Source: Bacteroidaceae bacterium HV4-6-C5C (lineage in GTDB: Bacteria > Bacteroidota > Bacteroidia > Bacteroidales > Bacteroidaceae). Taken from it: a stretch of DNA of 64,000 nt. The DNA is taken from contig VOIU01000010.1 of NCBI GenBank assembly GCA_007896885.1, positions 56,549-120,548 of the forward strand. Reading direction: 5' to 3'. Below are positions 1 through 7,848 of this stretch, piece after piece (position 1 is the stretch's first letter; the number at the start of each line of letters is the position of its first letter). Position numbers and translations under genes: made by a program. The notes under the pieces were generated by a model. It saw only the letters and a list, made by a program, of their open reading frames with translations, made no database searches and was not told where the DNA came from.

Positions 1-1112
1 AGTACATGTTGGGTTCTTCGGGCGTTGTAGGCGTATATCCGAACTCTGTGCCGGATAAGTCTTTGGGATGGGAGTATACGGAAACTATTAATTTGGGAAT
101 TGATTTCGGTTTCCTCAATAATAGAATTAATGGTACTTTGGAGTTTTACCAACAAAAAACAAAAGATTTGCTATTGGGAGTTAGTTTACCTATTACTTCA
201 GGGTACTCTTCCAGCTATTTGACGAATTTAGGGAATACCCGTAATCGTGGAGTTGAATTGAATATAAGTACTGTGAATATCGAGGGTGATGGTCAAAATC
301 GATTATCGTGGAACACTGATTTCAATATTTTTGCTAACCGGAATAAAGTGACAAGTTTGGGAGAAGGTGTAGCAAAAGATGAATCTAATAATTTGTATGT
401 AGGAAAAGACAGATGGGTGATCTATTCACTTAAAGCAGACGGATTATGGCAGGATACTCCTGAAGATCGTGCTTTGGCTGAGAGTTATGGGTATCCGACT
501 TCCGGTAATTCTTCTGTAATTGGTACTATAAAGATCAAGAATAACCATATAGATTATGAAGCGGATGGCGTTACTCCCAAGGCTAAGCAAGTGATTAATG
601 ATGACGATAGAGTCTTTTTGGGCAGACGTTCTCCTGATTTTGAAGGCGGTATTACCAATAGATTTGCATATAAAGGATTTGATTTATCTTTTCTCTTCTC
701 TTTCCGTTCGGGGGGAATTCTAACTTCAAACATGCACAATGGCTGGATGAATACCATGCAGGGAACATTTAATAATCTGAAAATAGATTATTGGACTCCG
801 GAAAATACGAATGCAAGATGGCCGAAGCCATCGGTCTCCGGTGTTGGAGATAATAAAAAACTGTTGGCTCGATATGATGCTTCTTATCTGAAGTTAAGAA
901 ATATTTCCTTAGGATATACTATTCCTCAAAGTTTTTCCAGAAAATATGGAATTGAATCTATGAGGATTTATACGACGGCATATAATTTATATACTTGGTT
1001 TAGTAGCCAATATAAGAAGGACGGGGGCATTGATCCGGAGACCTCGAGTACCGTTGATTTAAATACTCCGCCCACAAGGAGTTTCATAGTAGGAGTTAAT
1101 TTATCATTTTAA
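1..1112 (+). CDS. SusC-type TonB-dependent outer-membrane transporter, 3' part only
   Basis: The frame is open at the left edge, so the N-terminal carboxypeptidase-like domain, TonB box and plug lie outside the window. The roughly 370 visible residues are the last strands of a 22-stranded barrel, with typical SusC phrases such as GVELNIS, RSPDFEGGITNRF and YLKLRNISLGY, ending in a C-terminal Phe as outer-membrane proteins do. SusC proteins import oligosaccharides under a SusD lid, driven by TonB. A SusD gene follows after 11 bases and a GH2 beta-galactosidase after that, so the cargo is probably a galactose-containing glycan; this is inferred from context. The frame shows no damage. Confidence 0.93.
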   Translation, partial: YMLGSSGVVGVYPNSVPDKSLGWEYTETINLGIDFGFLNNRINGTLEFYQQKTKDLLLGVSLPITSGYSSSYLTNLGNTRNRGVELNISTVNIEGDGQNRLSWNTDFNIFANRNKVTSLGEGVAKDESNNLYVGKDRWVIYSLKADGLWQDTPEDRALAESYGYPTSGNSSVIGTIKIKNNHIDYEADGVTPKAKQVINDDDRVFLGRRSPDFEGGITNRFAYKGFDLSFLFSFRSGGILTSNMHNGWMNTMQGTFNNLKIDYWTPENTNARWPKPSVSGVGDNKKLLARYDASYLKLRNISLGYTIPQSFSRKYGIESMRIYTTAYNLYTWFSSQYKKDGGIDPETSSTVDLNTPPTRSFIVGVNLSF

Positions 1113-1123
1113 TAGTAAAAGAC

Positions 1124-2914
1124 ATGAAAAGAATAATATATATATTAGCACTCCCATTCTTCTTTATATCTCTTGCATCATGCCAAGACTGGCTTGAGGA
1201 AGAAAACCATTCTAGTACAACTCAAGATTTCTTAAAGACGTCCCAAGGCTTTAAGATGGGGTTGAATTCTGCTTACTCGGTGTTGAGAAGTATGTATGGA
1301 GATGAAGGAGGAATCCATGGTCTAATGAATCCTGGGACAGATGAACTTAAAAGCAGTACGACAGAGAACAGAGCCACTACATTGTCTATATATGATCCTA
1401 CTCGATATACGGCTAACAATGAATTTTTGAGTAATTTATGGTCGTATGCATATTCTAATATCAATACGTTGAATTATATGATAGAGAATGTGGAAAGCAT
1501 TCCAATTGATGCTAATTTAACTTTGGCCCAACGGGCACAGTATTTGGGGGAAGCTAAGTTTATGAGAGCTTTTCTCTATTTTAATTTGGTGCAACAATTT
1601 GGTGACGTCACTGTATCTACTACATTCAATGATCAGCCTTCCAGGTCTGCGGTACGGGATGATATGCTAAAGGCTTACGATGTGATTATTCAGGACTTGA
1701 TAGATGCTTCTACTGAATGCTCTCCGAGTTTACAACTGAATGGATTGGAAGCCGGTCGTGCTTCGGGTGCTGCAGCACGTCATTTGTTGGCCCGAGTTTA
1801 TTTGACATTGGGGTGGGTATACGACAAGAGTGCTTCTTCCTATCCAAACAACAGTCATAATAAATATTATGATCCAAATAAAGCAAAAGAATATTATCAA
1901 AAGGCTTATGATATTGCGTCAAAACTAATAGCCGATGCGCCTTCCTTGGGGATTTCTTTGATGCCTAACTTTGCAGATGTCTTTAATGAGGCGAATGATG
2001 ATCCTTCTGGGAAAAATAAGGAAGAGCTGTTTGTGGCTCGTATGGATTGGGACTTGGATAATGTTTATGGATATCGTTCAACTTTGAACCATTATTACGT
2101 CAATGGATATGAAGCTTATATGGGAGAACGTAATATCAATGATGGACGTTGTTATTCTTGGTTCAACCCCAATAGATATACTTATAATGCATTTAATAAT
2201 AGGGATAAAGATACAAGGTACGATGCAACATTTCAGAAGGTATGGTACGCTACTAAGACGCAAAATGGCGGCACTGTCTCTTATAACATCAATGGGAAGA
2301 AAGAATCTTTTGATTGGAAGTATACGACTGTCGGAGATACTGCTATCTACTATCCGGGTTATAATATGACAGCGGATGAAATCAAAGCTAAAACCTATAA
2401 TAGAACAGGAAATAAATATTTAATATTTACCCCGGAAGCTTATGATGGTTATAAAATATTTCCAACAATCACTAAATTCCTTGATCGGACAAGAGCACAA
2501 TATAATGATAATTCAGATCGTTCATATATAATATTTAGATTAGGTGAAACTTATCTGTTAGCTGCTGAAGCTGCCTATAAATTGAATGATAATGATAATG
2601 CTGCGAAATATATCAATATATTAAGAGAGCGCGCTCGCAATAAATCGACTTCTGTATCTGGAGCTCTTAATATTAATCCGTCGGATATAACTCTTGACTT
2701 TATCTTGGAAGAAAGGACACGAGAATTACTGGCAGAACATTGTCGTTGGGCTGATCTTGCTCGTACAGGTACATTACTGACAAGGGTTAGGCTTTATAAT
2801 GATGGAGTGGCCAAGACGAATATTGAAGATAAGGATCAATTACGTCCCATACCGCAAAGTCAGATTAATCGAGTGACAGTTGGTAAAGTATACCCACAAA
2901 ATGAAGGTTGGTAA
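1124..2914 (+). CDS. SusD/RagB-family surface glycan-binding lipoprotein
   Basis: A 596-residue SusD homologue. The signal sequence ends in lipobox LASC with the lipidated Cys at residue 20, so the protein is anchored in the outer membrane and exposed at the surface. The N-terminal part has the TPR-like SusD fold (AKFMRAFLYFNLVQQFGDV is the usual signature around residues 145-165). The C-terminal RagB part carries ERTRELLAEHCRWADLARTG. SusD proteins cap the partner SusC and deliver the glycan. It lies 11 bases behind the SusC fragment and is clearly co-transcribed. A strong hairpin follows, so the GH2 gene downstream may have its own promoter. The ligand cannot be read from the sequence. Confidence 0.95.
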   Translation: MKRIIYILALPFFFISLASCQDWLEEENHSSTTQDFLKTSQGFKMGLNSAYSVLRSMYGDEGGIHGLMNPGTDELKSSTTENRATTLSIYDPTRYTANNEFLSNLWSYAYSNINTLNYMIENVESIPIDANLTLAQRAQYLGEAKFMRAFLYFNLVQQFGDVTVSTTFNDQPSRSAVRDDMLKAYDVIIQDLIDASTECSPSLQLNGLEAGRASGAAARHLLARVYLTLGWVYDKSASSYPNNSHNKYYDPNKAKEYYQKAYDIASKLIADAPSLGISLMPNFADVFNEANDDPSGKNKEELFVARMDWDLDNVYGYRSTLNHYYVNGYEAYMGERNINDGRCYSWFNPNRYTYNAFNNRDKDTRYDATFQKVWYATKTQNGGTVSYNINGKKESFDWKYTTVGDTAIYYPGYNMTADEIKAKTYNRTGNKYLIFTPEAYDGYKIFPTITKFLDRTRAQYNDNSDRSYIIFRLGETYLLAAEAAYKLNDNDNAAKYINILRERARNKSTSVSGALNINPSDITLDFILEERTRELLAEHCRWADLARTGTLLTRVRLYNDGVAKTNIEDKDQLRPIPQSQINRVTVGKVYPQNEGW

Positions 2915-2933
2915 AAAGAGTTTTGGGTAATAG

Positions 2934-2980
2934 AAGGCTGCAAACGATATAGAATAATGCTATTTGTTTGCAGCCTTTTC
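2934..2980 (+). terminator. Hairpin terminator after SusD
   Basis: A perfect 12-base stem (AAGGCTGCAAAC / GTTTGCAGCCTT) with a 20-base loop is followed by a T-rich stretch. It sits 20 bases after the SusD stop and ahead of the GH2 gene. Confidence 0.75.
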
Positions 2981-2993
2981 TGTATTTTATTAT

Positions 2994-3001
2994 TAGCTTT
3001 G
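2994..3001 (+). promoter_or_regulatory. Candidate -7 box for the GH2 gene
   Basis: TAGCTTTG matches the Bacteroidota -7 form TAnnTTTG, 43 bases ahead of the GH2 start and just after the terminator. A TTTG lies 23 bases upstream, slightly beyond the usual spacing. Confidence 0.4.
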
Positions 3002-3043
3002 GGACAATATTCATGATAACTCAAAAATCTCTATTTATTTGGT

Positions 3044-6000
3044 ATGAAAAACAATAAAAAGAACAAAATCTTTTACTTAGCGGCAATATTGATTGCTTCT
3101 ACTTGTAGTTTACACTCTCAAACTAAAGACGCTTTGATTCCTCCCGAACTTGAAAATACGGAGTGTCTAGGTATTAACAAAGAGGCTTATCACGCTACAT
3201 TGATGCCTTATGCCAACTTGCAGGAGGCTTTAGCAGCCAATCGTCATGCTTCGTCTTATTGTCGTGTTTTAAACGGTATGTGGAAATTTAACTGGGTGCC
3301 AACTCCTGAAGTGCGTCCTGTCGACTTTTACAAACCGGATTATGATGTCTCTGCCTGGAAAGAAATTTCGGTTCCTTCTAATTGGGAGGTTCAAGGCTAT
3401 GGTACTCCTTTTTATAGAAATCTGGGTTATACCATAAAAAGAGACTTCCCTCATGTGATGAGTGAACCTGATCCTAAATATACAGCGTATAAAGAGCGTA
3501 ATCCGGTGGGAAGCTATCGCCGTGATTTTGATGTACCTTCTAGCTGGAAAGGGCGTCGTATCTTTATTACTTTTGACGGTGTGGATAGTGCTTTCTTTAT
3601 TTGGGTTAATGGGAAAAAGGTTGGCTACAGTGTAAACAGTCGTAATGCCGCCGAATTTGATTTAACTCCGTTTGTGAATGCAGGAAAGAATACATTGGCA
3701 GTTGAAGTATATCAATACAGTTCGGGCACATGGCTGGAAGATCAGGATATGTGGAGATTGCATGGTATCTTCCGTAACGTAACCCTTTGGAGTGCACCTC
3801 AAACGCATATGCGTGATTTCTTTGTAAAGCAGGATCTTGATAAAGAGTATAAGAATGCCACGCTTGAGATCGTTGCGAGGGTAAAAAACTATAGTACTAA
3901 AAAGAGTAAGGGGCAAAGCTTAACGGCAACATTATATGACAAACAAGGGAATGAGATTGCCAAAAAAACTGTTTCCGGGAAAGCTTTATTGGGACAGCAG
4001 GAACAGCAGCTTGCAGTGAAAATGGATGTTATGAATCCTGAGAAATGGACGGCAGAGACTCCGAATCTTTACACAGTTGTGTTGTCTAATTCCGAAGGAG
4101 AAATATTGTCTTCTAAGATCGGTTTCCGAAAACTTGAGATCAATGGCAGGATTATGACTGTCAATGGTGTTCCTTTGAAGTTGAAAGGGGTAAACCGGCA
4201 TGAGCATTGGTCAGAAGTAGGGCATGCCGTAACTGAAGAACAAATGATAAGAGATTTGCAGGTTATCAAGCAAGGGAATTGTAATCACATAAGGACATGC
4301 CATTATTCCGATGATCCACGCTGGTATGAATTGTGCGATGAATGGGGTATCTGGCTTGTGGCTGAAGCGAATTGTGAATGCCATGGTTATGATGGAAAGT
4401 TTGATGAAGAACCACTGATGAAGGCGGCCATTTTAGATCGCAATGTAGCTAATGTGGAGAATTTCAAGAACCATCCGTCGGTTATAATATGGTCTCTTGG
4501 TAATGAATGTGGTGGGGTTGGTTCTAATTTTGTTGCGGCAATGCATAAAATTAAAGAAATTGATCCAACACGTTTTGTGCACTATGAGCGTTTTGGTGTT
4601 GGCGATAAGAATCCTGCTGACTTTGACGGTCGCATGTATGGTACTCCTGAAGATTTTGCAAATGTTGCAAGAGATAAGAATCTTAAGAAACCATTTTATA
4701 TATGCGAATTCGCGCATGCTATGTTTAATTCTATGGGATCTTTGGCAGAATATTCCGAAGTCTTCGATAATAATCCGGAGATTGTAGGAGGAGCCATTTG
4801 GGAATATCAGGATCAGGCTTTGTGGAACAGACGTAATCCGGCTCATCCTATATTGGCTTATGGTGGGGGCTTTGGTGAATACCCCAATGACCACTATTTC
4901 ATTCATAAAGGAGTTGTTTCTTATGATCGATCTACTGAAGGTACTGGTGTAAAACCGCATTATCCCGAGATGAAAAAGGCTTTTCAGTGGATTGATACCC
5001 GATTGGTAGATCCGGCGAAAGGGCAGATATCAATTAGGAATAAATATCAGTTTATATCTCTTAATGGATTTGAAGGGTCTTGGACTCTATCGGAAAACGG
5101 GAAGATTATTGCTTCCGGTAAACTGGATATGCCTAATGTTGCTCCTCTGTCGGAAGCGACAGCAACTATTCCTTATCGAATTGATAAGCCGAAACCTGAT
5201 GCCGAATACTTCTTACGGGTTTCTTATCGTTTAAAAGATAGAACATTGTGGGCGGACAAAGGATTTGAGCTTGCTTGTGAGCAATTTAAATTACCCATAA
5301 ATACGGTTTCAGCGTTGATAACACCTTCTGTAAGTCCTTTGAAAATAGCAAAAGACGCTCAGTCCGTAACGATCTCAGGTCACAATTTTTCTTTAGCTTT
5401 CGATAAGCAAAGTGGTTCCTTAATTCAGTTGGTTAAAGATGGCACCAATTTATTGGCTGCTGATGGAGGTCCAAAGCTTCATTTGTGGCGGTCAGCTCAT
5501 CGAAACGATGATATGTGGGCTTTCCGTCAATGGGAAAAATATGGTGTGGATAATTTGAAGTATTCATTAGTCAGCTTTGATGTAAAGCCTGTTGACAAGA
5601 ATTCCGTGAATGTTGTCTCTGTGGTAAAAGCTGAAGGAAAAGAAGGGTTTGGAGCACTTCATACTACAACTTACTTGGTGAAAGGCGATGGTATTGTTAC
5701 TGTGACTAATAAGATCGAGTTTATTGGTACGCGTATTAATTTAGCACGTATTGGAGTACGTTTTCTTCTTGATAAGAGACTTGATAATGTGACTTACTTT
5801 GGACGTGGCCCGGTAGAGAATTATTCTGATCGTAAATCAGCTCAGGACATTGGACAATATAAGTTGGATGTGAGCAATCAATATGAATACGAAAAACCAA
5901 TGGATAGAGGTAATCATGAAGATGTTCGTTGGGCAGATATGTCTGGAAATGGCACGCCTTCATTCTCTTTTCAAGCGGACAAAAACTTGATGCAGTTTTC

Positions 6001-6208
6001 TGCATTACCTCATACTGATGAACAAATGCAAAATGTGGAATACAAGATTGATTTACCAAAAAGCCAGGCTACTGTATTCACTCTTGCTACTAAAACTTTA
6101 GGAGTGGGTTCCAATGGTTGTGGTCCTAAACCATTAGATAAATATTTGGTATGGTCCGACAATACTGAATTTACCTATGTCATAAATCTATCTCAGATTC
6201 ATGAATAG
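3044..6208 (+). CDS. Secreted GH2 beta-galactosidase (LacZ-like)
   Basis: A 1054-residue glycoside hydrolase family 2 enzyme with the full LacZ order: sugar-binding jelly roll (about 50-230), Ig-like domain (240-360), TIM barrel (365-650), second Ig-like domain, and the C-terminal beta-galactosidase small-chain domain (about 770-1050). The acid/base Glu is E488 in WSLGNEC and the nucleophile is E555 in ICEFAHAM, the same motifs as E. coli LacZ. An N-terminal hydrophobic segment ending near LHSQ suggests export to the periplasm. With the preceding SusC/SusD pair it probably removes terminal beta-linked galactose from imported oligosaccharides. Secreted GH2 enzymes can have other beta-glycosidase specificities, so the exact substrate is uncertain. 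Confidence 0.92.
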   Translation: MKNNKKNKIFYLAAILIASTCSLHSQTKDALIPPELENTECLGINKEAYHATLMPYANLQEALAANRHASSYCRVLNGMWKFNWVPTPEVRPVDFYKPDYDVSAWKEISVPSNWEVQGYGTPFYRNLGYTIKRDFPHVMSEPDPKYTAYKERNPVGSYRRDFDVPSSWKGRRIFITFDGVDSAFFIWVNGKKVGYSVNSRNAAEFDLTPFVNAGKNTLAVEVYQYSSGTWLEDQDMWRLHGIFRNVTLWSAPQTHMRDFFVKQDLDKEYKNATLEIVARVKNYSTKKSKGQSLTATLYDKQGNEIAKKTVSGKALLGQQEQQLAVKMDVMNPEKWTAETPNLYTVVLSNSEGEILSSKIGFRKLEINGRIMTVNGVPLKLKGVNRHEHWSEVGHAVTEEQMIRDLQVIKQGNCNHIRTCHYSDDPRWYELCDEWGIWLVAEANCECHGYDGKFDEEPLMKAAILDRNVANVENFKNHPSVIIWSLGNECGGVGSNFVAAMHKIKEIDPTRFVHYERFGVGDKNPADFDGRMYGTPEDFANVARDKNLKKPFYICEFAHAMFNSMGSLAEYSEVFDNNPEIVGGAIWEYQDQALWNRRNPAHPILAYGGGFGEYPNDHYFIHKGVVSYDRSTEGTGVKPHYPEMKKAFQWIDTRLVDPAKGQISIRNKYQFISLNGFEGSWTLSENGKIIASGKLDMPNVAPLSEATATIPYRIDKPKPDAEYFLRVSYRLKDRTLWADKGFELACEQFKLPINTVSALITPSVSPLKIAKDAQSVTISGHNFSLAFDKQSGSLIQLVKDGTNLLAADGGPKLHLWRSAHRNDDMWAFRQWEKYGVDNLKYSLVSFDVKPVDKNSVNVVSVVKAEGKEGFGALHTTTYLVKGDGIVTVTNKIEFIGTRINLARIGVRFLLDKRLDNVTYFGRGPVENYSDRKSAQDIGQYKLDVSNQYEYEKPMDRGNHEDVRWADMSGNGTPSFSFQADKNLMQFSALPHTDEQMQNVEYKIDLPKSQATVFTLATKTLGVGSNGCGPKPLDKYLVWSDNTEFTYVINLSQIHE

Positions 6209-6233
6209 TGATAATTCATTAATTAATAGAAAT

Positions 6234-6269
6234 AAAAAAGGAGTTAAGATTGATCTTAACTCCTTTTTT
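6234..6269 (+). terminator. Strong hairpin terminator after the GH2 gene
   Basis: A perfect 17-base stem with a 2-base loop, with A-run on one side and T-run on the other, so it can work in both directions. It separates the GH2 gene from the oppositely transcribed tRNA-Pro. Confidence 0.88.
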
Positions 6270-6277
6270 ATACTCAG

Positions 6278-6352
6278 TCGGGGTGAGAAGATTCGAACTT
6301 CCGACCACACGCCCCCCAGACGCGTACTCTAACCGGGCTGAGCTACACCCCG
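6278..6352 (-). tRNA. tRNA-Pro (anticodon GGG)
   Basis: Read on the minus strand the cloverleaf is complete: acceptor CGGGGTG/CACCCCG, D stem GCTC/GAGT, anticodon stem CGCGT/GCGTG around loop CTGGGGG (anticodon GGG), T arm GGAAG-TTCGAAT-CTTCT and discriminator A. No CCA is encoded. It has its own promoter at 6364-6394 and the terminator at 6234-6269. Its 3' end points at the polysaccharide utilisation locus. Confidence 0.93.
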
Positions 6353-6363
6353 AATTGCGGATG

Positions 6364-6394
6364 CAAAAGTAAGGCTTTATTTTTAAATAGCAAA
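6364..6394 (-). promoter_or_regulatory. Promoter of tRNA-Pro
   Basis: On the minus strand TTTG, a 19-base spacer and TACTTTTG match the Bacteroidota housekeeping promoter exactly. The predicted start lies a few bases before the tRNA. Confidence 0.8.
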
Positions 6395-6468
6395 TGTTTG
6401 AATGATTAAATTTGATGCATTTTCAGCCTGCTATCTCCTTGTAGAAGCATCTTTAGTGATTATAATTT

Positions 6469-7524
6469 CTATAATCCCATGCATTCCCTGTAAAAATCAA
6501 ACATTTGGAAGATGGTTTCCTTATCTGCGGTTTCATTTAAGCTAACTTCACCAATATTCTTTAATAAACTGAAGTTAATAATGCCCGCAGTGTTTTTCTT
6601 GTCATGCTTCATGAGCTCATATAACTGCTCATATTGGTTACAGTCAAAAGAGAAAGTTCCATAATTTTGGCGTATGAACTGAATGGTTTGGCGCATTTTC
6701 TCTATGGGGAATCCTACTTTTATATGTGAGAGATAGAGCTCGCAAACTATTCCCCACGCTACTGCGTAGCCATGTAATACGGGGTGATTCTGTGCCAATG
6801 CCAAACTTTCGAAAGCGTGTCCTACCGTATGTCCTAAGTTTAGAGCCTTACGGATACCATGTTCCAATGGATCCTCTGCTACAATTTGTTCTTTCACGCT
6901 TACTGATCGTCCGACCATTTCTTTTAAAACAGAGTAGTCTATGCTATCCGTATTGAAATTTAGTAGCTCACTCCAATGTTCCGGGGTGCTGATCAATCCA
7001 TGCTTTAGCATTTCAGCATAGCCTGAAAAGAAATTCTGTACATCAAGGCTCCGTAGAAACTCTGTTTCTAAAATAACGTAAGCAGCAGGATTAAACACTC
7101 CGATTTCATTCTTTAATCCATTGAAGTTTATACCTGTTTTGCCACCAACAGCTGCATCTACCATAGCCAGCAATGTTGTGGGTACATTGATATAAGTTAT
7201 TCCTCTTTTAAAAGTGGACGCTGCAAATCCTCCAAGGTCAGTGATCATTCCACCACCAAGATTTATCAGCAATGAATGCCGCGAGGCACCTTTTTCGCTA
7301 AGTGCTTGCCAAACAAATGCCAAATTTTCCAAAGTCTTATTTACGTCTCCTGCACCGATAATGATTTGCTCAGTTTCAGGTAGCAAATCTTTCAGTAGAG
7401 GGTAACAATATTGTTGGGTGTGTTCATCGGTTAATATGTACAACTTGTCATAAGAACATTCCTGTACGATTTCGGGCAATGTTGTCTTTAGATTTTCACA
7501 AAGAATGATTTTCTGTTTGCTCAT
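6469..7524 (-). CDS. aroB: 3-dehydroquinate synthase
   Basis: 351 residues when started at the ATG (MSKQKIIL). AroB closes 3-deoxy-D-arabino-heptulosonate 7-phosphate to 3-dehydroquinate, the second step of the shikimate pathway, using NAD and a divalent metal in the cytoplasm. Family motifs are clear: GGGMITDLGGF (nucleotide loop), KRGITYINVPTTLLAMVDAA, VGGKTGIN, EMLKHGLI and the metal-binding LNLGHTVGHAFE. A TTG eight codons upstream lies inside the predicted -7 box, so the ATG is preferred. The gene stands alone, with no other aro genes nearby. Confidence 0.95.
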   Translation of the reverse strand: MSKQKIILCENLKTTLPEIVQECSYDKLYILTDEHTQQYCYPLLKDLLPETEQIIIGAGDVNKTLENLAFVWQALSEKGASRHSLLINLGGGMITDLGGFAASTFKRGITYINVPTTLLAMVDAAVGGKTGINFNGLKNEIGVFNPAAYVILETEFLRSLDVQNFFSGYAEMLKHGLISTPEHWSELLNFNTDSIDYSVLKEMVGRSVSVKEQIVAEDPLEHGIRKALNLGHTVGHAFESLALAQNHPVLHGYAVAWGIVCELYLSHIKVGFPIEKMRQTIQFIRQNYGTFSFDCNQYEQLYELMKHDKKNTAGIINFSLLKNIGEVSLNETADKETIFQMFDFYRECMGL

Positions 7525-7545
7525 AATAAGGAGGTATTTCTTACG

Positions 7546-7553
7546 CAAAGGTA
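7546..7553 (-). promoter_or_regulatory. -7 box of aroB
   Basis: TACCTTTG on the minus strand fits TAnnTTTG and lies 22 bases ahead of the ATG. It decides against the upstream TTG start. The -33 element is not obvious. Confidence 0.55.
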
Positions 7554-7848
7554 GAATTTCTATTGGAAAGAACTATTTTTGTTTTTGAAAAAGATCGTTT
7601 GCAATAAATTAAATGGATATTGCGATGAGGTATCAATTTTGGTGAACATATAATGCTGTCTCATAATTGTTTCATTAGAATAAACATTGTGAAATTCTGT
7701 ATATACATATATGATATTCATCGGTTTTATTTGCATAAACGTCGATAATTAAAGTATTTTGTTTTTTTCTAATTAAACTTTTAAGAGGTATCTATGTCCA
7801 ATTAAACAGTGTAAAAAGATTGAATGTTGTTTTAATAAGCAAAATCGA
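7554..7848. other. Divergent intergenic region
   Basis: About 300 AT-rich bases between aroB and the TonB-dependent receptor. It must hold the receptor's promoter. TATTTTTG at 7574-7581 fits the -7 form but is 270 bases from the start codon, and no well-spaced promoter was found closer. No gene, repeat or RNA structure stands out. Confidence 0.4.

Noticed and set aside
4433..4960. 175-codon minus-strand open frame inside the GH2 gene
   Set aside because: It is antisense to the catalytic barrel of a clear GH2 enzyme and has no recognisable domain.
7525..7548. TTG start extending aroB by eight codons
   Set aside because: The TTG lies inside the predicted -7 box; the ATG matches the family N-terminus.
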